A stretch of 64,000 nucleotides of DNA. Source: Gonatopus flavifemur (lineage: Eukaryota > Arthropoda > Insecta > Hymenoptera > Dryinidae). This document shows, one piece after another, positions 21,721 through 32,663 of this stretch. The position numbers were made by a program, and so were the translations under genes. Each line of letters begins with the position of its first letter. Position 1 is the first letter of the stretch. The notes beneath the pieces were generated by a model. It ran no database searches. It was given only the letters and a program-made list of their open reading frames with translations, and was not told the DNA's origin. The stretch covers positions 33,454,001 to 33,518,000 of the forward strand of contig JAFFJZ010000004.1 in NCBI GenBank assembly GCA_018340375.1, written 5' to 3'.

Positions 21721-22998
21721 CCAGGTTTACCGGTATGGAATGAGCGTTTTTTTCTGGGAATGAAACACTAATTGCGAATGGGAAAGTAAAAAAAATTATT
21801 CAAAGTATTCACCATTGCTTCCTACACATTCTGACCACTTTCCTAGCAATTTGTGAATACCACGTCAATAGAAATGTTCGTCTTTTGAAGCAAACCAATC
21901 AGGCACCCAATTTTCGGCTTCTTCGTAGGAATCGAAGTGCTGCTCAGCCAATGCGTGTCCCATCGATGAAAACAAATGGTAGTCGGAAGGGGCCAAGTCT
22001 GGTGAATACGACGGGTGATGTAACAGCTCCCAGCCAAGTGCTTTGATTGCATCCTGAACCAGTTTCGCTTTGTGTGCATTGTCGTGTAATAAAATTACTT
22101 TGCCGTGTCTTCTGGCCCATTCTGGTCATTTCTCGATCAATGAATGGTTCAAATTGATCATTTGTTGTCTGTAGCGATTAGTATCAACAGTTCCACTAGG
22201 TTTTAGAAACTCATGATACACCAAACCTTTTTGGTCCCACCAAAAAGAGCACTGCCTTCTTGCCGAATCGATCTGGTTTTGCAGTCGATGTTGATGGTGG
22301 TTCCAGATTGACCTATGATTTTTTCCGTTTGGGATTCTTAAAATGAATCCACTTTTCATCGCCAGTAACAATTCGATGCAAAACTGATTTTGTTTGGTGT
22401 CTTTGAAGCAAAATGTCACAATTGTTTTTTCGGTTTTCCGTCCGTCTTTCATTCAATTCATGTGGCACTCATTTTCCACACTTTTGGATCCTTCCCATAG
22501 CTTTCAGACAATCAGAAATCGTTTTTTGTGCAACATTCACCATTGCTGCCATTTGCTTTTGATTCAAAGTATCATCTTCATCCAATATTGCTTGCAGTTC
22601 GGCGTCTTAAAACTTTTTTGGTGGTCCTCCACGTTCTTAATTTCTCACATCAAAATCATTATCTCTGAACGGTTAAAACCATCTTTTGCATGTTGCTTCT
22701 GATAGAGTATGGCCATCGTATGCCTTGACAAGCATTCTATGCGACTCTGCAGCACTTTTCTTCAAATGGAAACAAACAACTAATGCTTCCCACAAATCAT
22801 CACTTTCTGGTACAAAATCCGACATTTTTAACACGATGGAAAAATATGATATTGTTTGTTCAATGACTTGATGTTTTTTAAATATGTTTGACAGATGTCA
22901 TACCAATCAAACAGAACAAAAATTAAGGCTCATTCACAACAAATGTCCCCTATCGACACATTTGTATCTGAACGCTCACTTCATACCGGTACACCTGG
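21721..22998 (-). mobile_element. Mariner element A, full length but dead
   Basis: The TIRs are CCAGGTTTACCGGTATG at the left and CATACCGGTACACCTGG at the right. TA precedes the left end; the right side has TG, probably a mutated TA. The 1.28-kb length is the usual one for mariner. A truncated copy of the same family is at 42507. Confidence 0.88.
21796..22825 (-). pseudogene. Mariner DD34D transposase pseudogene (element A)
   Basis: Read from 22825 on the minus strand, it starts MSDFVPESDDLWEAL and continues with recognisable mariner helix-turn-helix sequence (LKKSAAESHRM, QKQMAAMVNVAQ). Several stop codons and frameshifts follow. The catalytic part still shows LLHDNA (second Asp) and SPDLAPSDYH (third Asp), but a 6-bp loss removes the AP of the usual HDNAPAH motif. 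The protein end GEYFE is at 21799. It cannot make a working transposase. Confidence 0.88.
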
Positions 22999-23042
22999 TG
23001 AGATCTTAATCTTTGTATGTACAGATGTTTTTTTTTTATATA

Positions 23043-25436
23043 CAGGGAGGACCATTTCAAATGATATAGTCAAATATCTCGGAAACTAGTGGAGGTAGTG
23101 GAAATGTTCCACATGAAAAGTTCAGGGTTCCAAGGGAGTAGTATGATGCTGACCTCGAAAAATCCCTCAGAGGTCATTTTGAAAGTCATTTAGGGGTCAA
23201 GATGGTTTTTCTAAATCGGACCCCCATTTTTTCACCATGGCATTTGGAAGCTGGTTTCAAACCCTTTACGAAACACTGGTCATGGACCCCCTTCCACCTG
23301 TTCAGGTGCGAGTTATGGACCATCGAAATTATTGGTGACCACGTGTGCAGTCTGAGGCCACCGAGGGGGTGATTGCATGGATGGGCATGATGATCCCAGC
23401 AGGGAGACAAAGATTAGTGATCACCCCCCCCCCCCCCCATCCATTCGGTGAATTATCTGAAAGCTCGAAGGATTTTTGTGTCTGTTCGAATGCGCATCTC
23501 AATCAATGTCATGTGATATAGTAAATACTTTCAATGTTTCGGGCAACCCTTCAACAATTCCTGAGGGTCGATACTCATTCAGCTCCGATTGAATCGAATG
23601 GAATAATTCAAGGGATTTCAAATGCAAAGGCAAATCGTAATAAACCGAACACATAACTGCCTTTCATAATAATCTGAGACTCGGTGTTCCCGTTTGTTTA
23701 TGTTTACGGTTCTTTCTCCAATGAAATTAACTCCAATCTCCATTGAAATCAGTTCAAATCTTCGGAGAAGAATTCATAAACAAACAGAAACATCGAATCT
23801 TGGTTCATTATGGTTGCTTATTACGTGGATGTCCACGAAAATACATGATCATGCAAACACTGGTTCTGAACTCAGGCCATCACAATCGTTATTTTCCCTT
23901 GTGTATTCAGTCACCTAAATTCGTTCATTCATCCCATTATTCAATCGAAGAAATGGACTATCAACCCTGTGGAATAGTTGATATGCTGCTTGTGCTAGGC
24001 GAATGTCAGACTAATTACGACGAAGCTGCAAGAGTTTACCGGGATCAGTATCCCGACCATCGCATCGTGAGTTCCAAGACTATCCGTCGACTCGAATTGA
24101 GGGCTCGACGAGGAGTATTGATGCGCGATAGAAGACATCAGCAGCACGATGGGGATGATATCCGTACACTTAACATATGAGGGTTAATTCACTTGGACCC
24201 TCATATTAGTAGCAGATCATTGGTACGAGTGACTGGTATAACCCGGGCAACTATTTTGAGAATCCTGAAGTATGTCAAGTATCGACCATATCACATTATG
24301 TTAACCCAAGCTCTCACCTTGAACGACATGAGACTTTGGATTAGATTCTGCGAATGGACACAGGCAAGGCTAGTTGACGATGCTCAGTTCCTCGACGATG
24401 TAATGTTCTCTGATGAAGCGTGTTTTCAGAGCACTGGGCATTTAAATGGACACAATTCTCATTACTGGTCTGATGTTGACCCACATTGGTACCAAACCAT
24501 CGACAACCAACATCGCTGGAGCGTGAATGTGTGGTGCGGGATTGTCAATGGCTATTAGGTCGGTCCACATTCTTTCAACGGCACTTTGAACGGTCCCATG
24601 TTTCTAGAATTTCTGACGGATCATTTACCAGGCTTGCTTGAAGATGTGGATTCAACTGGATGGGGCGCCACTCCACTACGCATTGATTGTGAGAGAATAC
24701 CTTGATCACCCTTTTCCGGACAGGGGGATCGGGCGAGGTGAGCCAGTTGCGTGGCCTCCACGTTCACCCGACTTGATATCTCCCGACTTTTCCTCGTGGG
24801 GATTCCTGGAAGATGAAGTGTACAAAGCCCAACCAACAACGAGGGAAGATATGATAGATCGTATCCGCACTGTTTGTGCGAACATACCCCGATCAGTGTT
24901 ACTGAAAAATGTTGCAAATTTCCGGCGGAGACTAGGATTGGGTATCCAAGCAGGGGAAAATAATTTCGAACAATTGTTGTAACACCATCAAGCACCCCAC
25001 ACGTGAGAGGCAAGGGGACTCACAACAATCAAGCGGCCCACATGTGAAAGGCAAGGGGATTCACAATAATCAGGCATCCCGGAGAGAACAGAGAACTACC
25101 ACGTCCATGTCGTTGTTCCTGGGTAGCGCTAAAAGTAGTTCATCAATAAATTCGATGGTCCGCAACTCGCACCTCAACAGGCGGAAGAGGGTCCATGAGC
25201 AATGTTTCGTGAAGTCTTTGAAACCAGCTTTCACATGCCATGGTAAAGAAATCGAGGTCCGATTTAAAAAAACCATCTTGACCCTCAAATGACCTTCAAA
25301 ATTACCTCTGAGGGATTTCTCAAGGTCGGCATCATACTTCCCCCTTGGAACCCTTAACTTTTGATCTGGGCCATTTTTTCCTATATCCACTAGTATCCGA
25401 GATATTTTACCATATCATTGAAAATGGCCCACCCTG
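23043..25436 (+). mobile_element. Second DD41D element, decayed
   Basis: The ends CAGGGAGGACCATTTC and GAAAATGGCCCACCCTG are flanked by TA (23041-23042 and 25437-25438). Inverted arms of about 370 bp again carry AGGTCA-type motifs. It belongs to the same family as 6199-8233 but is inverted relative to it and much more diverged. A 14-C run lies near 23424. Two imperfect 42-bp direct repeats (CACATGTGAAAGGCAAGG) lie at about 24985-25071. Confidence 0.88.
23953..24982 (+). pseudogene. DD41D transposase pseudogene
   Basis: It begins MDYQPCGIVDML, equivalent to Met15 of the intact copy. In-frame stops occur at 24178 (TGA) and 24556 (TAG). A deletion near 24645, between two GATGTG repeats, removes about seven residues and shifts the frame. 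The triad is still visible as FSDEA, QLDGAPLH and SPDFSSWG, with 41 residues between the last two. The C-terminus NNFEQLL ends at 24982. It is non-functional. Confidence 0.9.
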
Positions 25437-26469
25437 TATAATCAAGAATAGAGATATATAAGGATAGAGATATTCAGGATTAGTCATATTTGGGAATAGA
25501 CTTACTCGAGAATGGAGAGTCAAAAGAATAGAGTTCTTGTTCTCAGAAAAAAGAGACAATCCATCGTACAGTTTTTGAGATATCATGGAAACCGGATGGA
25601 TATGAGAACCATGATTTTGAGAAAAACATTTTCAAAGTTTCGGTAAAAACACCTTTTGATTGTAGAAGCATTTTTTAATCCCTATTGGGGCAATGGTGTC
25701 CTAGAAGGAATGGGCGAAATTTTGCCACTTTCTGAACAACTCAGCTTTGAATATGAGATCGGAACTGCAAATGATTTTTCAAAATCATGCAACCATTATG
25801 AACATATTAACCCACACATGTCAATGATTTTGTTTTTTCATTAGAGGGAAACTTTGTGATTGTTTCGACGCACCATAAACCTGGCTGATGTTCAGAGTAC
25901 TACGGAAAGCGATTGTTTTTTTGCATAGTACATCTTATGATGAAAATACTGCGTCTTCACTAAGGGATCATAACACAATCTTATGATGATATGATCCCCC
26001 TCAAGGCGTCCCCTTGAAAACTGATAGCTCAAAAGTGCAATATTACCAATGAACCAAGTTGCATTCCTATTTGAAACAACTCCGGTACCTGCACGGAGAA
26101 AAAAAATCTGCTGAAAAGTACCATACTTTATAGTGTTCAAGCATCAGTCTTGTCCAGATCAAATTATTTACATGAAAATATCTACAAAAGTAGTATACTT
26201 CTTCAGGAAAGTCTAAGCCAGTATGGTACTTTTAGAGGAATCTTTTAATCATTTTGAGAGAGAGGTGGATTCGACGAATGAAGTAGATGCAAGAAAATAA
26301 CATTCATATGGTTTTCAACGGAATACAACGAGTTGAAAAATGCAGAATTATCGACGAAAACTCCGAGTTTAGTCGCGTTGGGAAGCGGAGGAAGTAGGCA
26401 CAACTTGGAGGAGAAATGGTAAACGGAGAGGACAGGCACGCCAATGAGAGGGGATTGAGAGCGTGGAAG
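25437..26469. other. Unassigned region
   Basis: No gene is recognised. A CACGGAGAAAAAAAATC motif near 26093 resembles the ends of the CACGGAAA MITE family, but no partner end is clear. Local inverted pairing exists around 26120-26240 (AAGTACCATACT and AGTATGGTACTT). Confidence 0.35.
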
Positions 26470-26964
26470 GGGAAGAGCATGTTCATCGATGTTGTTTCGA
26501 TGTCGAATCGATATGAAATCAATGTGACGGGGATTCGGAATGAATCATGGCGAGGATTTTACCGATGGTCTCATCACTTCTGTATAGATTATAATTACAT
26601 GAGTGAGGTATTGTACGTGGGGAAAATACTGAGGCTAAAGGATATTTGAATCGAAGGATCACACTTGAGTCGTCAAAAATACGGATACAAGGAAATTGAT
26701 TCGCTTACTGAAAAGGAAAGTTTTAACGACCGTATTGAACTTTTTTGGAGGTTTGAGTCATTTGAAGGATCAATGGAAGGCCCAAAAAGATTCCCGTTCA
26801 TAATCGGGACGGAATTTTCCGATGGATGATCGCTCAATGAAAAACTGACATGAATCGATGTCACATCGATGCTGTTTCGATGTGGGATCGATGTTCCGGG
26901 AATTTGGAATATATCATGCCCATGATTGTACCGAGCGTTTTATCACTTCTGGATGGATTCTGAC

Positions 26965-27099
26965 CAGTGGCGGGGTGAGAGATTGTCTGTCTTTCTTCAA
27001 CTGACACGAAACAAAGGATAAGAGGTGGGAAAATCCCGCCTCTTATCCTTGTTTTCACGTGAATTGAAAGAGGATAGAAATGTTTCCACCACGCTACTG
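26965..27099. mobile_element. 135-bp hAT-like MITE
   Basis: The ends CAGTGGCG and CGCTACTG are typical of hAT MITEs. The interior has a strong hairpin (GGATAAGAGG and CCTCTTATCC). The flanks ATTCTGAC and ATTTTGAG agree at 6 of 8 positions, consistent with an aged 8-bp duplication. It interrupts one satellite unit. Confidence 0.7.
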
Positions 27100-27105
27100 A
27101 TTTTG

Positions 27106-27258
27106 AGGTAGGGAATCTTTTGACCGAAAAAGTTTTTGGCCGAATCGACATGATTTGACAATCGCTAGTCGTTTCCTAGTGTTCTCTGGAAGCGACTAGT
27201 GATTGTCAAATCATGTCGATTCGGCCAAAAACTTTTTCGGCCAAAAGACCCCCTACCT
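27106..27258. mobile_element. 153-bp MITE with AGGTAGGG ends
   Basis: The arms of about 65 bp are nearly perfect (AGGTAGGG at the left, CCCTACCT at the right; core TTTTTGGCCGAATCGACATG). It is flanked by the direct repeat GATTTTG on both sides (27099-27105, 27259-27265), so it landed next to the hAT-like MITE and duplicated 7-8 bp. Confidence 0.8.
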
Positions 27259-28888
27259 GATTTTGACACCACGAATAGAGAATCCTATGGAGGGGAAATA
27301 TTTTACCAAAAACATATTCAGATCGAAGAATTACTTTAAACTTTCACGAAATACGGATACACGGAAATTGATTCTCTTACTGAAAACAGAAGTTTGATCA
27401 ACTGTATTGAACTTTTTGAGAGGTTTGAGTCATTTGGAGGATGAATGCGAGGCCCATAGAGATGCCCATTCGGAATCGGAACGATATTTCCCAATTGATG
27501 ATCACTCAATGGAATACTGACATAAGTCGATATCACGTCGGAACTATCTCGATGTGGAATCGATGTTCCGGGAATTTGGATGGACGTGTCATCACTGCTG
27601 TAAGGATTCTGACATCACGGATAGAGAATCCTATGAAGGGAAAATATTTTACCAACAATAAATTCAAATCGCAAAATTACATTGAACTTTTACGAAATGA
27701 GGATGCACGAAAATTCTTTCTTCTACTGAAAAGAAAAGTTTTATCGACCGTATTGAGTTTTTCGGGGAGTTTGAGTGATTTGGAGGAAGCACGGGAGGCC
27801 CACAGAGATGCCTATGCGGAATCGGAACGATATTTCCCAATTGATGATCACTCAATGGAATACTGACATGAATCGATGCTACATCGATGCTGGTTCGATG
27901 TGGAATCGATGTTCTGGGAATTTGGAATATATTATGCCCATGATTGTACAGAGTGTTGTATCACTTCTGTATGGGTTTTGACTACACGAATAAAGAGTCC
28001 TACGGAGAGAAAATACTTTACCGAAAATATTTTCAGATCGAAAAATGGAACGCAACTTTTACGAAATACGGATACACAAAAATTTATTCTTCTACTAAAA
28101 AAAAAATTTCTATCAACCGTATTGAACACTTCTGAAGATTTTAAGTGATTTGAAGGGTGGATGGGAGATTCCACATCGGAATAGCATCAATGTAACATCG
28201 ATTGATGTCAGTTTTTCATTGAGAGATCATCCATCGGAAAATTCCGTTCCGATTATGAACGGGAATCTTTTTGGGCCTTCCATTGATCCTTCAAATGACT
28301 CCAACCTCCCAAAAAGTTCGATACGGTTATTAAGAATTTTGTTTTTAGTAGGAGAATCAATTTTCGTGTATCCACATTTCGTAAAAGTTGAATGTAATTT
28401 TTCGATTTGAATATATTTTTGGTGAGGTATTTTCCCCGTATAGGACTCTTTATTCGTGCAGTCAGAATTCATCCAGAAGTGACAGAACGCTCCGTGAAAT
28501 TATGAGCATGATAAATTTGAAGCCCCCGGAACATCGATTCCACATTGAAACAGCATCGATACAACATCGATTCATGTCAGTATTTCATTGAGTGATCATC
28601 GATTGAGAAATATCGTTCTGATTCCGAATGGGTATCTCTGTGGGCTTCTCATTCATCTTCCAAATCACTCAAACCTCCCAAAAAGTTCGATACAGTTGAT
28701 ACACCTTCTATTTTTAGTAAGAGAATCAATTTCCTTGTATCCAAATTCTTTACGAATTAAGTGTGATCCTTCGATTCAAATATACTGTAGCCTCAGTATT
28801 TTTCCCACGTACAATACCTTACCAATGTAATTATCATCTGTACAGAAGTGATGAGACCGTCGGTAAAATCTCTACCATGATTCATTCT

Positions 28889-29984
28889 ATCGCCTTCTCG
28901 CCAAGGCTGTCGACCCGGAAGAGAGAAGCAAGCCGCATGCGCCGTGCAACATGCCCCTAGAAAAGAAGAAGAAAAGGACGAGAGAGACAACCCGAACCCC
29001 GACACTTCCCGTCACTCTCATACGGGAGAAATTAGTTAATTGGAGGACGGAACCCCCGCCCCACCTATACCGACACTCACCCAACGACCAATCAGAGACC
29101 ACCATCGTTAGAACCAATGAAACGAGCTCAACAGGTGAGCTCCAACGGAAAGTCACCGACGGGGTTCCGTGGATCACTTTGCGAACTCACCCGTCGGTGA
29201 AGAAGAAGAAGAAAAAGGCCATCTTGGATTCTCACTTCTCATGTGACCGAGCCACGACGACGTTCGCCTTTGAGAACCTTTTTGCGAGGAATTTGGGATA
29301 CGGTGAGTGAACGGTGCCACTGGGGTCGGATGTTGGCATAGAAATAATCACGCGCGTCTGCCAGACTGTCCATCCGGAGTGAGAGTGTCAGTGTGGTGGA
29401 TTTTTGGTGAAGTGTTGTGTCAAAGTTTTCCTTCTCGTGGCATCCTCCACGTGCTCCCTCGTTCGAATTTCCCTTCGCCCTTAGAGTTTGCTCCCTCAAA
29501 TCACCCCCTTGTCCGATTCAGCCCGCCCTCATGTACTATTTTATGGTCGCGGTTCCCCTGAACCCTCCCCTTTTTGTGAATGTAAACGGCGTGGTCCGTA
29601 TAGTATATTCCCTCGCGGTCGTGCCCTCCGTGTTTCCTTGACTTCCCGTGTTCCCTTAGATAGATACTTTGAGCCTCTCAGAATTGGTTATATTTTGATC
29701 GTTTTTTCTGCGACAAAGTCGCGTATCTGATGTATAGATCTCCTATGTAAAATATATGCGTGCTCTGGCACGTGGTTGATCATAAACCAAGATTGTTTAT
29801 TCAGGTGGATTAAAATCAACCCATCCCTCTCCCTGAGCTTCCCTTATCCCTTGACTACATCCGAATTGTCGTGAACATCTTACTTTTTCGCTTCCGATAT
29901 ATTTCAGGTGCCGTCACTACTTATAAATATTCACGACGGGAGTCGTGGAGGCGCTCAAAACCCTATGCGCCTTTGCGTATGGGT
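28889..29984. other. GC-richer block, possible promoter or LTR-like DNA
   Basis: Base composition changes from AT-rich to GC/pyrimidine-rich at about 28900-29650. Features are CCAAT/ATTGG motifs near 29085-29120 and a consensus splice donor GGTGAGTG near 29302. An open frame of 119 codons (28951-29310) is Lys/Thr-rich with no known domain and ends within the donor. It could be a host first exon or 5' untranslated exon, or an LTR. I cannot decide. Confidence 0.35.
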
Positions 29985-30014
29985 TCAAAGTAGACCCATC
30001 ACAATACTTGAACT

Positions 30015-30236
30015 ATAACAGTGTCTACTGGTTTCGTTCTTCAAAATTTCTAGTCTTCCTGTTTGTTTCAGTGATCTAACATTCCACGCTTTGACTCGAA
30101 GGATGTGCTCTTCCTTCCGTATTTTCTCTGGTTTTCTATCTTGTTTGATGAAGCTCTTTCGAGCAGCCTCCGGCCGGAGATCCGAACAGGAGGCTATTTT
30201 ACTTCCAGAACATTTTACTCTAGATAACGCCATCAT
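30015..30236 (-). pseudogene. LINE ORF2 endonuclease fragment (N-terminal)
   Basis: Minus-strand translation gives ARKSFIKQDRKPEK and then AWNVRSLKQTGRLEILK. The NVRSL..TGRLE..K pattern is the start of the endonuclease/exonuclease/phosphatase domain of non-LTR retrotransposons. It ends within about 75 codons; no reverse transcriptase follows. It is a short dead fragment of an RTE/CR1/Jockey-like LINE; the clade is not determinable. Confidence 0.6.
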
Positions 30237-32213
30237 GTTGTTGTTGTTTTTTTTTTCTCAATCAATTATAATTTCAAAATTCTAGGATTGGAACAAGATT
30301 TCATTTCCTCGGAAATATTGAGAGATGTCAAGGAAGATAGTTTCCCCTTGCTTTCCCTCCGTTTTTGCCGATGTTCCTGGCGTTGGGATGATTTGGTTCC
30401 TCTCAGTTCGTATTCTCCCCTTGAGTAGCTCGTTTCACCCGAAAAAGAGACCCAAATCTGAGATATTTATCCTCCCCATCACGTAAAGGGAGCAGATACT
30501 ACCAAGGATGGATAAGAAGGATATCAAGGACAGGTATCAAGAATATCCCCCCGGAAGACCCGCAATCATCCCTCGGGGAGGTGGTTCCTCTATGGTGGAT
30601 GAAAATATGAAAATCGAATTTGCTTGAAACTCGGTATCCACTAGTTTTCGGGGTACTTTGAACAGATATCTTCCAAATTTTTATAGGTAATTCACCATAA
30701 GTCGATGGTTTCACTGCAAGAAATAACAATCACTTTTCGACTCTGAGCATTTTGATCATGAACTTTTTGCGAACTCACTGCGAATATTTCTCAGCTATCC
30801 GTTCTTTCTTTGAATTGACAGACTTTTTTTTGAATATTGGTAATCTCGTTTTCTCCGTGTAGACGCCTGGAAAAGTCGTGGAGATGAGGGAAATCTGTGA
30901 TTTAATATTTGCCATGAGACTCCATTCTTTGATTTTGTGCCGCCAAATCCATATTTTCATCACGTTGTCGCGCCTCATATCTCTCGAAGTGATTCAAATG
31001 ACAATTCTTCTCAATTTCCAAAAATCTATCTGTCATTCTGAATTTGAGAATTCCGACAACGGATTCGTAACCAGTGACCCCAAAACCCCCAGTTACTGGA
31101 TCTCAAGCTGATTTGAGAACTCCTTTCAATTCCGACCATTTTTTGATGGTTGTCACTATGCGATCTGAAACACTTTCTCCACAGGAAAATTTTTGGGATC
31201 AAATATAAGCAGCTGTTTTTTCCTTCACCTTGGAACTAAGACTCCCATCTACAACCTCCAATGAGTCAAGTGATGCGGAAAGATGCGAAACACCTTGGAA
31301 TTCTCAGTATATTCTATATACTTTCAGCAGTATATGCCATTTTTGGAAAGGTGAATTGGTCCATTCGTCGAGACACAGCATCTTTTTGAACATGATCGTT
31401 ATTTTACTCTCTCTCTCAATCATGTGATTGATACCTCAAGAGAGAGTACTTTAGAACTGACATACAGAAGCAAGGAGAGGGGATAAGACCTTCTTATATT
31501 CGAATTCTGAGACTTGGGATAAAAATTAATGGTCGCACTTAATTGAAAATGTTATTGTGCATTTTTTTTCACCATCCTCCTAAATTTTTATCAACCTCCA
31601 ACGAATAGTTCACGAGGAATAAAAAGGTATGAACATTTTCAATTCCATTTTATCAATAAACGGATAAAATCTTTTTCAAAATACTCATGGGGTAACTTAC
31701 TTCTAACTAGTAGGTCAACTTTCGATACTCTATTTCAATTCTCCCCACAACATTGAAAATCATGGGCTCCCTTCAGAAATTCTCACCCTTCAATAAGCGC
31801 AATAAAACAGTTCTCTCAGTGTTAAGTCTCAAGTATCAATTTCACCCGCATGGGACGTTGAGTCGTAGTAGATTGACAACCTCAGATTCAAATGTAGCGA
31901 CCACTAAAATCCCAATTGATCAGTTCCAAGTCAGTGAAGTCGATTTGAATTTCCCGATTGCCATATTACATCTGCCGTTTCGTATTTTCAAAATCCGACT
32001 TCGATTCCTCTATCAGCCACCAGAAAAACCCCTTGAAAACGACCAATCTCAGAATCGTGTGGCTTTCTGGCTGTATACCTAAATCCACTAGTTAATCGTT
32101 TCCAAGCATTTTTCGATGTCATCTGACACCATACATGGTCTGCCATATTAGACCATTGAAGAGGCCAATAAGTGAAGTAAACTACACGGAGGAAAATACA
32201 AGTCGAGAATATA
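30237..32213. other. Unassigned region
   Basis: No gene is recognised. The longest open frame is 31753-32082 (109 codons) with no domain. A stretch at 30300-30480 is pyrimidine-rich. Nothing else can be supported. Confidence 0.3.
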
Positions 32214-32629
32214 GTAATCTTGTATAGGAAATCTCAGCATATTTCTTAAAATCTGAGAGTATTTCTTAAATGTGTGATAGAGATAAAACGGTTCACATTT
32301 TTGTCGAATTTTCTTTGAAAAACAATGAGAAATTATTAATACTTAACAAAGGATAAGGAAAAAAATTTGAACTTTCCGAAAGTCGTACATGAAATTTTGC
32401 AAAGGGAATGATAAGGTTTTAAAATTTTGTTATTCACTTTGTAGAATTTAATGTACGACTTTTGGAAAGTTCAAATTTTTTCCTATTCTTTGTGGAGTAT
32501 TAATAATTTTTCATTGTTTTTCAAAGAAAATTCGACAAAAATGTGAACCATTTTATCTTTATTACACATTTAAGAAATACTCTCGGATTTTAAGAAATAT
32601 GCTGAGATTTCCTATACCAGATTAGACAT
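32214..32629. repeat. Foldback MITE with ~180-bp arms
   Basis: Arms at about 32214-32395 and 32450-32629 pair well (GTATAGGAAATCTCAGCAT; AAAACGGTTCACATTTTTG; GAAAGTCGTACAT and complements) around a loop of about 55 bp. No ORF is present. It lies just upstream of mariner element B. Confidence 0.8.
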
Positions 32630-32663
32630 CATGAGCTTTCATGACCATATTCTTAGACAGTTA

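Larger units (their letters stand above)
26470..28888. repeat. Foldback satellite: forward ~350-bp units then inverted units
   Basis: A unit of about 350-370 bp is repeated head to tail (anchors GGGAATTTGG near 26898, 27572 and 27916; TGATCACTCAATGGAATAC near 27500 and 27845; GTTTGAGTCATTTGGAGG). It then appears inverted from about 28160 to 28888 (TGTCAGTATTTCATTGAG near 28576). The terminal parts pair: 26536-26680 with 28720-28888. Open frames inside are repeated products of the unit with stops at different places, so coding is not supported. Two MITEs are nested in it. Confidence 0.82.

Noticed and set aside
23424..23438. C-run as a functional element (also 12788-12801)
   Set aside because: Homopolymer tracts inside transposon arms; no further signal around them.
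26416..28591. A family of short genes in the 26.5-28.9 kb repeats
   Set aside because: Open frames end at different places in each unit and shift frame between units; no domain is recognised.
28951..29310. 119-codon Lys/Thr-rich ORF as a protein gene
   Set aside because: Low-complexity composition, no domain, and the stop falls inside a splice-donor consensus; coding is not supported.
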